DNA of 64,000 bases from assembly GCA_950295325.1 (NCBI GenBank), contig OX485805.1, positions 1,428,501 to 1,492,500 on the forward strand. The letters run 5' to 3'. The translations under genes and the position numbers were made by a program. Below are positions 12,701 through 23,100 of the stretch, in pieces (positions within the stretch are counted from its first letter, which is position 1; each line of letters begins with the position of its first letter). The notes below the pieces were generated by a model that saw nothing but the letters and a program-made list of their open reading frames with translations, had not been told where the DNA came from and searched no databases. Origin of the DNA: Polytrichum commune. Lineage: Eukaryota > Streptophyta > Polytrichopsida > Polytrichales > Polytrichaceae.

Positions 12701-14239
12701 TATGGCTTCCCACACCCACACTTATAACTCGTGGGGTGCCTTGGAGCACAAAGGAAAGAGAGGATGAGTGAGGGAAGAATGAGGGATTATATAGTAAGCT
12801 TGAGGGGGTGAGCACCCTCAAGGCTCACGATAAGCCCTTGAGATTTCCTCCTACTTAGTAGGCGCCAATCCTATCTTCTAAGCCTGCCTCCCTCAAATGA
12901 TCAACAAGGATCCTAATTCGAACATTTAACTAGCCTTGGCTTTCTACCTACCACACTTTACCAAACTTGGGATGCTTCAACCCAAACTTAGCCTCCTTCG
13001 CTTTCCGCCGCCATAACTTTCTCCCCTTACTTTTCCAAATCGTCGCTCACCACTTAATTCAAACCACGATGCTTAACTCGTGATTTGATTGGTGCTTTGA
13101 GAATTTGCTTATCCTCCACCTTGCATTCTTCCTTGGGCCTTCCCCATTAAGTGGCCATGATGAGGTGGTCCACTTGTGCGCTTCATGTGATCCTCCATTC
13201 ATCCCAATTCGAATGCACTTGCCTCTGGAGTCACTTTGGTTGTCTCCATCCATTTGTACTAGCCTACTCACTAACTACTCAATCCAAGTTCTTCTTACCT
13301 ATCCTCATTCACTCAAATCCTTCCGAAGGTAAAAACACAATAACAACTCACATCCTAGCCTCTTACAACATGGTACTTCTAAGACTAACATTTCACTCTT
13401 TTTATATTTTTGTGAAGTAACATGCTACTTCAAAGTGCATCAACTAACGTTTCAAGGGTCTAAGACTAAATGTGGGCACCCTTTTGGGCTCACAGCCATT
13501 GAGAATGCATGCTGAAGGGTTTTTTCCTAACTACATTGAAGCAGGGCTTCGCCCAAGCATTAGAGAAAGAGAAAGAGCTACAAGGTGGAAGGAGGGGTTT
13601 TTAAACCCTCTCACAAAAGGGTTGGACCCCTTCTTCACCGGATCCATTTTTCAAACCCTTTCCCGAAATTTTGGCTCGGGGGTTTTCCCGGTTGAGGTTG
13701 CCACCCTCTCGCCGAGGTGGCTCCGACAAAAAACCTTTAGAAATCTTTCTAATTTTTCCGCCATCGAGTTGGCAAGGGGACAAGTGGGCAAGTAGCCCCT
13801 TTGCTCTCTTTCTAATTTTCTTCAAAAGTCTTCAAGCCGGTTTTGTCTTCTTACGCAAAACACCTCCAATAGTCTTGTGTGCCTCACACTAACTAATAAA
13901 CTAACACTTGCTTAGCTAGCATCTACTAACATTTGCTTAATAGCTAGCATCTACTAATATTTGCTTAGCTAGCATCTACTAACATTTGCTTAATAGCTAG
14001 CCTCTACTAATATTTGCTTAGCTAGTTGCTTTTACTAGCTAGTTGTTTTTACTAGCTAGCATATTTTTCCTACTTTGCTATCTTCTAGCACTACTTAGTT
14101 TCATTTTGACCTTCCTTCTTCTAGGCTAAATGCTAAATGAACTAATTTTCCCTAAATTCCCTATCAATTCTAACTTTTAATGCTAACATTCTAACTAAAA
14201 GTAATCCCGCGGAGTGGTGGACCACTCAAAGGGTTCACA
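9726..14239 (+). mobile_element. Solo LTR, family B, long form (TSD TTGAA), with nested LTR
   Basis: It begins TGTGGTACTTTTGGG and ends AGGGTTCACA. Direct duplications TTGAA lie at 9721-9725 and 14240-14244. Removing the nested family-A LTR (12042-13494 plus TSD) leaves about 3.06 kb, more than twice the copy at 5572. The extra 1.7 kb sits between about 10,140 and 11,870. The CTAGCATCTACTAA-type words at 13,900-14,060 form a small tandem repeat. No protein-coding region is evident, so the small open frames here are ignored. Confidence 0.85.
12042..13494 (-). mobile_element. Solo LTR, family A, minus strand (TSD GCCAT)
   Basis: This is the reverse complement of the 2,108-bp LTRs of the full element at 41716-51945, including the TGTGAG..CTCACA ends. 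It is shortened to 1,453 bp by loss of about half a kilobase of the interior (the part around 43.2-43.7 kb). The direct duplication GCCAT lies at 12037-12041 and 13495-13499. The paralogous LTR at 6190 shows the empty site, TTAGGCCATTGAG, confirming the junction. Confidence 0.92.
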
Positions 14240-14776
14240 TTGAATCATGGTCAGTATCCCTTGACACCTTTGAATATTGGGATCAGCAAGTATCATGTCC
14301 CTGCTGCAAAAGACTTAGTACAATCAATGTCTAATATTATGCAAGAGGCTAAGAAGCATTTGCTAGCAGCACAAAATAGACAGAAGTTCTATGTTGATAC
14401 AAAGAGATCTGAAATCTTTTTTAATGTTGGAACTCAAGTGTTGTTGAGTACGTCTAACATTAAGTTAAAGATACCATGAGTATGGAAGTTGCTACCTAGA
14501 TGGATTGGTCTTTTTAAGGTATCAAAAAGATGGGCAAAGTAGCTTACAAATTAGAATTGCCAAAGACATTGAAAATACATGATGTATTTCATATCTCACT
14601 TCTAAAATCACATAAGAATTCTTGCAAAGTACAACCTCCGTCACCACCAATCCTAGAAGATGAGGAATTCTCATTTGATGTTGAATGATTTCTTACACAT
14701 GAGGTAAGAGGCAGTCTTACAAGGCCTCAGAATTTTTTACCTCATCAAATGGCTTGGATATGGACTTGAACATAAG
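14240..14776 (+). pseudogene. Chromovirus integrase C-terminal fragment
   Basis: It continues the fragment that stops at 9725. After the duplicated TTGAA the frame reads HGQYPLTPLNIG, KKHLLAAQNRQKFYVD, FNVGTQVLLSTSNIKLK, then in shifted frames KWIG/FKV, KVAYKLELPKTLKIHDVFH and the start of a chromodomain (MAWIW). Stops at about 14,478 and later show decay. It is interrupted at 14776 by a second family-A solo LTR. Confidence 0.85.
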
Positions 14777-16430
14777 TGTGAGCCCAAAATGGTGCCCACA
14801 TGTGGTGATTAACTCTTCGAAACCAATTTTAGTTTGACTTTGATGTGTTATGATTATTCACAAAACATAAAAAGAGTGAAGTGTGGTTTGGATTTAAGTT
14901 TAGGCTTTAGAATGTGTTGTGTGATTATTTCAAGGTTGAATTCAATAAGAGGATGCCTTGATTATGTGAGTAAAAGGTAAGGTGAGGCAAGGTGAGCTCC
15001 GCGGGTTAAATGCCTACTTTTGGATCCACCTTGGTAGTTTAGGAAGAAGGAAGCTTGGTGGATGGGGATTAGTCCCTACTTTGGAGGAGAGGGTTAAAGG
15101 ATTGTGATTGGGGGTGCTAATCCTCTCACCCTATCCTCACCTCTCTCTCCCTCTCTTCCTCTCTCCCTCTTTGCTACTTAAGGTGTTCTTTCTCTCATTT
15201 GCCTCTCTCCATCAAGCGCTCTCAAGGGAGCAAGCTCTTAAGAGCTTGAGCCACGTGTGTGGGTCATTAGTTTTAGTGAAGTTAAGTAGTTAAGCTCTCC
15301 CTCTCAAATCCTCTCAAGGGGAGCGAGCTCTTAGAGTTTGAGGCTTATGTGTGGATTAGTTAGTTATAGTGCAGTTAGGAAGTTAATCCCTCTTATGAGT
15401 AGGGGAAGCTTAAAGTCATTGGACTAAGCTCATGAGTAGTGGTTAGATTGGATTAATTTAGTGGGAGGTGTGCATTCATTAGTTAAGAGGCTTAGATGAG
15501 CAATTGATTAAGCACTAGAGTTGAAATTAGTTTGGTGTTGATTTCATCAACTGCTGCCGGGACTGCTGGTCCAGGGGCCTCCCAAGGCTCAACTGCTGCC
15601 GGGACTGCTAGTCCAGGGGCTTCCCAAGGCTCAACTGCTGCCGGGACTGCTTAGTCCAGGGGCCTCCCAAGGCTCAACTGCTCCCGGGACTGCTAGTCCA
15701 GGGGCCTCCCAGGCTCAACTGTTGCCGGGACTGCTTAGTCCAGGGGCTTCCCAAGGCTCAACTGCTGCCGGGACTGCTAGTCCAGGGGCCTCCCAAGGCT
15801 CGTTATCTCAGTAGCCGAAAGGGCCAAGACCAGCTCATTGAAGTGGTGAAAGCGAAGGTCAACTTTAAGGGAACGTGGATGGTTGGTTTAAGCTGGGTTA
15901 CTGAGGAATGGGTTTAGGGGCCTAAAGCTTAGCCCAAATCGAACATTATCACTAAAACTAAGCACAGGGCAAGTTATGCATTTTAGATTATTCTAGTGCA
16001 TATGTAAGTTTTAGACTTATTAGGCTAGGTAGTATGAGGTGTGGCTTGGTAGTAAATGTAATTGGGGTGGACTAGTAAGAACAGTGTTTTTGAACACTCG
16101 CATCTTATTGGGCAAATAAATCATTTGCGTTATTAATGGAGAAGGTGGATGACCCCCGCGATGACGAGACAAAGGAGGTTAGGCCAAAGGTTGCAAGGGG
16201 GATGTCTTTAAAGGCATGTGTGGCCACGGCCGCGGGTTGGACTCTTGAGAAAGCCAACTCTAGCACAAGCCAAGAGGCCAACATTAATAAAGTACAATGA
16301 GTGAGACAATACATGTTCATTTGGACATGAAAATTACCTTGCACATGGTTCAATGTTGTAATAGATAAATGTGATTCTCAAAGTCATCACCTAGACTAGG
16401 ACGCTTAAGGGTGGTGGATTTGGCCTCACA
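14777..16430 (+). mobile_element. Solo LTR, diverged family A2 (TSD ATAAG)
   Basis: This 1,654-bp LTR begins TGTGAGCCCAAAATGGTGCCCACA and ends GGATTTGGCCTCACA, like family A. The body is diverged and carries its own tandem array. The direct duplication ATAAG lies at 14772-14776 and 16431-16435. There is no internal region. Confidence 0.9.
15545..15805. repeat. Tandem array of about 43-bp units inside the A2 LTR
   Basis: Six consecutive units of CTGCTGCCGGGACTGCTAG / TCCAGGGGCCTCCCAAGGCTCAA show only small differences (TAG versus TTAG, CCTCCC versus CTTCCC). The array is GC-rich within an AT-rich LTR. Confidence 0.85.
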
Positions 16431-16540
16431 ATAAGTCTTGGGAGGCAAAGAGGAACTTGAGTTTAGAAGTGCTCAAAGAATATTGGGACACAATGGAACA
16501 TTCACATGAACGGCTAACACAAAATAAAGGTGTTGAGAGT
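16431..16540 (+). pseudogene. Chromovirus chromodomain remnant
   Basis: Joined across the solo LTR (removing one ATAAG), the frame reads WLGYGLEHKSWE followed by LEVLKEYWDTMEHSHERL. This is the W..Y....SWE..L....E.W pattern of a retroviral-type chromodomain. This is the 3' end of the chromovirus pol remnant that starts at 9430. Confidence 0.75.
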
Positions 16541-17079
16541 GTTAGTGTGTCCGATAAGATCAATACAAGAAGCGATTTTAAACAAAAGCAAGTTGATGGC
16601 TTGGAAATTTAAGATAGTGTACCATTTGAACAGAGATGCTCAAAATTAAATGGGAATAAGTATAACATGCATGGGCCTTTATTGATACATGTTGATTAGA
16701 ACTAAAATAATGGTAGCCTAGAATGAGTTTAAAGCAAAAGCATAGAGTTCATTATTTTTGTGTTAATAGATTTGCACATTTGCATTAACGTAAAAACATG
16801 TTTTTGCTTTGGTCGCTTTTAAAACAACTGGGCATGGTGGGGAGGTATATAAAGGACTCTTGTGCAAGAGTATGGAGGTCTTTTTTCATCTTATCTCATG
16901 GTTGGGGGGTTCATGCCAAAGAAATTTCAGATCAACTAACAAAGAATTAGGGTTTGTTACATTAACATACAACATGTACACAATTTCTACAAGCCTCACC
17001 AAGTCCAAATATCATAACTTTTTACTTATGGGTTTGAGACTTTATATTACACATAATCAAAATATGTTAAAGGACAAGA
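16541..17079. other. Non-coding stretch downstream of the NLR gene
   Basis: This is AT-rich sequence between the chromovirus remnant and the 3' end of the minus-strand receptor gene. It probably contains retrotransposon 3' sequence and the receptor's 3' UTR. I recognise no gene or structural signal. Confidence 0.4.
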
Positions 17080-17117
17080 TCAAACTTTACTGCTCAAATC
17101 AAGGGTTGTCAAAGAAC

Positions 17118-20100
17118 TCAAGTTCCCAATCCCTCCGGTATCGTTGCCAAGCTCGTACAACTGCTCAAATCAAGGGTTGTCAAAGAACTCAAGCTCCCCA
17201 ATCCCTCCGGTATCGTTGTCAAGCTCGCACAATCTCTCAAATGAAGGGTTGTCAAAGAACTCAAGCTCCCCAATCCCTCCGGTATCATTGTCAAGCTCGC
17301 ACAATCTCTCAAATGAAGGGTTCTCAAAGAACTCAAGTTCCCCAATCCCTCCGGTATCCTTGTCAAGCTCGTACACCCAGTCAAATCAAGGGTTCTCAAA
17401 GAACTCAAGTTCCCCAATCCGTCCGGTATCGTTGTCAGGCTCGCACACCCAGTCAAATCAAGGGTCTTCAAAGAACTCAAGTTCCCTAATCCCTCCGGTA
17501 TCCTTGTCAAGCTTGTACACCCTATCAAATGAAGGGTTTCCAAAGAACTCATGTTCCCCAATCCCTCTGGTATCATTGCCAAGCTCCTACAACTACTCAA
17601 ATCAAGGGTTGTCAAAGAACTCAAGTTCCCCAATTCCTCCGGTATCCTTGTCAAGCTCACACAATCTCTCAAATGAAGGGTTGTCAAAGAACTCAAGTTC
17701 CCCAATCCCTCCGGTATCGTTGTCAAGCTCTTACAATCTATCAAATGAAGGGTTGTCAAAGAACTCAAGTTCCCCAATCTCTCCGGTATTGTTGCCAAGC
17801 TCATACAACTGCTCAAATTAAGGGTTGTCAAAAAACTTAAGTCCCCCAATCCCTCCGGTATCGTTGTCAAACTCATACATCTTGTCAAATCAAAGGTTGT
17901 CAAAGAACTCAAGTTCCCCAATCCCTCCGGTATCCTTGTCAACCTCATACAATCTCTCAAATGAAGGGTTGTCAAAGAACTCAAAATCCCCAATCCGTCC
18001 GGTATCGTTGTTAAGCTTGCACACCGTGTCAAATCAAGGGTTGTCAAAGAACTCAAGTTTCCCAATCCCTTGGGTATCCTTGTCAAGCGCCAACAACGTG
18101 TCAAATCAAGGGTTGTCAAAGAACTCAAGTTCGCCAATCCCTCGGGTATTGTTGTCAAGCTCGTACACCCTGTCAAATCAAGGGTTGTCAAAGAATTCAA
18201 GTTCCCCAATCCCTTGGGTATCGTTGTCAAGCTTGTACACCATCTCAAATCAAAGGTTGTCAAAGAATTCAAGCTCCCCAATCCCTCCGGTATCGTTATC
18301 AAGCTCGAACAATTTGTCAAATGAAGGGTTGTCAAAGAATTCAAGTTCCCCAATCCCTCCGGTATCGTTGTCAAGCTTGTACACCTTATCAAATGAAGGG
18401 TTTGCAAAGAACTCATGTTACCCAATCCCTCTGGTATCATTGCCAAGCTCCTACAACTACTCAAATCAAGGGTTGTCAAAGAACTCAAGTTCCCCAATCT
18501 CTCCGGTATTGTTGCCAAGCTCATACAACTGCTCAAATTAAGGGTTGTCAAAAAACTTAAGTCCCCCAATCCCTCCGGTATCGTTGTCAAACTCAAACAT
18601 CTTGTCAAATCAAAGGTTGTCAAAGAACTCAAGTTCCCCAATCCCTCCGGTATCCTTGTCAAGCTCACACAATTTCTCAAATGAAGGGTTGTCAAAGAAC
18701 TCAAGTTCCCCAATCCGTCCGGTATCGTTGTCAAGCTTGCACACTTTGTCAAATCAAGGGTTATCAAAGAACTCAAGTTCGCCAATCCCTCGGGTATCGT
18801 TGTCAAGCTTCTACACCCAGTCAAATCAAGGGTTGTCAAAGAACTCAAGTTCCCCAATCCCTCCGGTATCCTTGTCAAGCTCTCACACCAACTCAAATCA
18901 AGGGTTGTCAAAGAACTCAAGTTCCCCAATCCCTCTGGTATCGTTGTCAATCTCGTACAATCTATCAAATGAAGGGTTGTCAAAGAACTCAAGTTCCCCA
19001 ATCTCTCCGGTATTGTTGCCAAGCTTGTACAACTGCTCAAATTAAGGGTTTTCAAAAAACTTAAGTCCCCCAATCCCTCCGGTATCGTTGTCAACCTCAT
19101 ACATCTTGTCAAATCAAAGGTTGTCAAAGAACTCAAAATCCCCAATCCCTCCGGTATCCTTGTCAAGCTTGCACAATCTCTCAAATGAAGGGTTGTCAAA
19201 GAACTCAAGTTCCCCCATCCGTTTGGTATCGTTGTCAAGCTTGCACAATGTGTCAAATCAAGGGTTCTCAATGAACTCAAGTTCCCCAATCCCTCGGGTA
19301 TCGTTGTCAAGCTCGTACACCCAGTCAAATCAAGGGTTCTCAAAGAACTCAAGTTCCCCAATCCCTCGGGTATCGTTGTCAAGCTCGTACACCCAGTCAA
19401 ATCAAGGGTTCTCAAAGAACTCAAGTTCCCCAATCCCTCGGGTATCCTTGTCAAGCTTGTACACCATCTCAAATCAAGGGTTGTCAAAGAATTGGAGTTC
19501 CCCAATCCCTCCGGTATCGTTGTCAAGCTTGTACACCCTATCAAATGAAGGGTTGTCAAAGAATGCAAGTTCCCCAATCCCTCCGGTATCGTTGTCAAGC
19601 TTGTACACCCTATCAAATCAAGGGTTTCCAAAGAACTCATGTTCCCCAATCCCTCCGGTATCATTGCCAAGCTCGTACAACTACTCAAATCAAGGGTTGT
19701 CAAAGAACTCAAGTTCCCCAATCCCACCGGTATCGTTGTCAAGCTCGGACACCATATCAAATGAAGGGTTGTCAAAGAACTCAAGTTCCCCAATCCCTCC
19801 GGTATCGTTGCCAAGCTCGTACACCTGCTCAAATGAAGGGTTGTCAAAGAACTCAAGTTCCCCAATCCCTCCGGTATCGTTGCCAAGCTCGTACAACTGC
19901 TCAAATCAAGGGTTGTCAAAGAACTCAAGTTCCCCAACACTTCCGGTATCATTCTCAAGCTCGTACACCGTATCAAATCAAGGGTTGTCAAAGAACTCAA
20001 GTTCCCCAATCCCTCCGGTATCGTTGTCAAGCTTGCACAATCTCTCAAATGAAGGGTTGTCAATGAACTCAAGTTCCCCAATCCCTCCGATATCGTTGCC

Positions 20101-23100
20101 AATCTCCTACAACTGCTCAAATCAAGGGTTGTCAAAGAACTCAAGTTCCCCAATCCCTCTGATATCGTTGCCAATCTCGTACAACTGCTCAAATCAAGGG
20201 TTGTCAAAGAACTCAAGTTCCCCAATCCCTCCGGTATCGTTGTCAACCTCGAACACCCAGTCAAATCAAGGGTTGTCAAAGAACTCAAGTTCCCCAATTC
20301 CTCCGGTATCCTTGTCAAGCTCGCACACCCTCTCAAACGAAGGGTTGTCAAAGAACTCAAGTTCCCCAATCCCTCCGGTATCGTTGTCAAGCTCGTACAA
20401 TCTATCAAATGAAGGGTTGTCAAAGAACTCAAGTTCTCCAATCTCTTTGTTATTGTTGCCAAGCTCATACAACTGCTCAAGTTAAGGGTTGTCAATAAAC
20501 TTAAGTCCCCCAATCCCTCCGGTATCGTTGTCAACCTCATACATCTTGTCAAATCAAAGGTTGTCAAAGAACTCAAGTTCCCCAATCCCTCCGGTATCCT
20601 TGTCAACCTCATACAATCTCTCAAATGAAGGGTTGTCAAAGAACTCAAAATCCCCAATCCGTCCGGTATCGTTGTTAAGCTTGCACACCGTGTCAAATCA
20701 AGGGTTGTCAAAGAACTCAAGTTCCCCAATCCCTCTGGTATCGTTGTCAATCTCGTACAATCTATCAAATGAAGGGTTGTCAAAGAACTCAAGTTCCCCA
20801 ATCTCTCCGGTATTGTTGCCAAGCTTGTACAACTGCTCAAATTAAGGGTTTTCAAAAAACTTAAGTCCCCCAATCCCTCCGGTATCGTTGTCAACCTCAT
20901 ACATCTTGTCAAATCAAAGGTTGTCAAAGAACTCAAAATCCCCAATCCCTCCGGTATCCTTGTCAAGCTTGCACAATCTCTCAAATGAAGGGTTGTCAAA
21001 GAACTCAAGTTCCCCCATCCGTTTGGTATCGTTGTCAAGCTTGCACAATGTGTCAAATCAAGGGTTCTCAATGAACTCAAGTTCCCCAATCCCTCGGGTA
21101 TCGTTGTCAAGCTCGTACACCCAGTCAAATCAAGGGTTCTCAAAGAACTCAAGTTCCCCAATCCCTCGGGTATCGTTGTCAAGCTCGTACACCCAGTCAA
21201 ATCAAGGGTTCTCAAAGAACTCAAGTTCCCCAATCCCTCGGGTATCCTTGTCAAGCTTGTACACCATCTCAAATCAAGGGTTGTCAAAGAATTGGAGTTC
21301 CCCAATCCCTCCGGTATCGTTGTCAAGCTTGTACACCCTATCAAATGAAGGGTTGTCAAAGAATGCAAGTTCCCCAATCCCTCCGGTATCGTTGTCAAGC
21401 TTGTACACCCTATCAAATCAAGGGTTTCCAAAGAACTCATGTTCCCCAATCCCTCCGGTATCATTGCCAAGCTCGTACAACTACTCAAATCAAGGGTTGT
21501 CAAAGAACTCAAGTTCCCCAATCCCACCGGTATCGTTGTCAAGCTCGGACACCATATCAAATGAAGGGTTGTCAAAGAACTCAAGTTCCCCAATCCCTCC
21601 GGTATCGTTGCCAAGCTCGTACACCTGCTCAAATGAAGGGTTGTCAAAGAACTCAAGTTCCCCAATCCCTCCGGTATCGTTGCCAAGCTCGTACAACTGC
21701 TCAAATCAAGGGTTGTCAAAGAACTCAAGTTCCCCAACACTTCCGGTATCATTCTCAAGCTCGTACACCGTATCAAATCAAGGGTTGTCAAAGAACTCAA
21801 GTTCCCCAATCCCTCCGGTATCGTTGTCAAGCTTGCACAATCTCTCAAATGAAGGGTTGTCAATGAACTCAAGTTCCCCAATCCCTCCGATATCGTTGCC
21901 AATCTCCTACAACTGCTCAAATCAAGGGTTGTCAAAGAACTCAAGTTCCCCAATCCCTCTGATATCGTTGCCAATCTCGTACAACTGCTCAAATCAAGGG
22001 TTGTCAAAGAACTCAAGTTCCCCAATCCCTCCGGTATCGTTGTCAACCTCGAACACCCAGTCAAATCAAGGGTTGTCAAAGAACTCAAGTTCCCCAATTC
22101 CTCCGGTATCCTTGTCAAGCTCGCACACCCTCTCAAACGAAGGGTTGTCAAAGAACTCAAGTTCCCCAATCCCTCCGGTATCGTTGTCAAGCTCGTACAA
22201 TCTATCAAATGAAGGGTTGTCAAAGAACTCAAGTTCTCCAATCTCTTTGTTATTGTTGCCAAGCTCATACAACTGCTCAAGTTAAGGGTTGTCAATAAAC
22301 TTAAGTCCCCCAATCCCTCCGGTATCGTTGTCAACCTCATACATCTTGTCAAATCAAAGGTTGTCAAAGAACTCAAGTTCCCCAATCCCTCCGGTATCCT
22401 TGTCAACCTCATACAATCTCTCAAATGAAGGGTTGTCAAAGAACTCAAAATCCCCAATCCGTCCGGTATCGTTGTTAAGCTTGCACACCGTGTCAAATCA
22501 AGGGTTGTCAAAGAACTCAAGTTTCCCAATCCCTCCGGTATCCTTGTCAAGCTCGTACAATTTCTTAGATGGAGGGTTGTCAAAGAACATAAGTTCCCCA
22601 ATCCCTCCGGTATACTTGTCAAACTTGCACACTCTGTCAAATCAAGGGTTGTCAAAGAACTCAAGTTCCCCAATCCCTCCGGTATTGTTGCCAAGCCCGT
22701 ACAACTCCTCAAATCAAGGGCTCTCAAAGAACCCAAGTTCCCAAATCCCTCGGGTAATGTTGTCAAGCTCGCACACCTAGTCAAATTAAGGATTATCAAA
22801 GAACTCAAGTTCCCCAATCCCTCCGGTATTGTTGTCAAGCTTGTACAACTGCTCAAATCAAGGGTTGTCAAAGACCTCAAGTTCCCCAATCCCTCCGGTA
22901 TCGTTGTCAAGCTCGTACACCAACTCAAATCAAGGGTTGTCAAAGACCTCAAGTTCCCCAATCCCTCCGGTATTGTTGTCAAGCTCACACAATCTATGAA
23001 ATGAAGGCTTGTCAAAGAACTCAAGTTCCCCAATCCCTGCGGTATCGTTGTCAAGCTCGCACACCCTATAAAATCAAGGGTTGTCAAAGAATCCAAGTTC

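Noticed and set aside
13059-13420. Small frames repeated at 41790-42151 and 49912-50273
   Set aside because: They lie inside family-A LTRs. The identity reflects LTR copies, and no protein family is recognisable.
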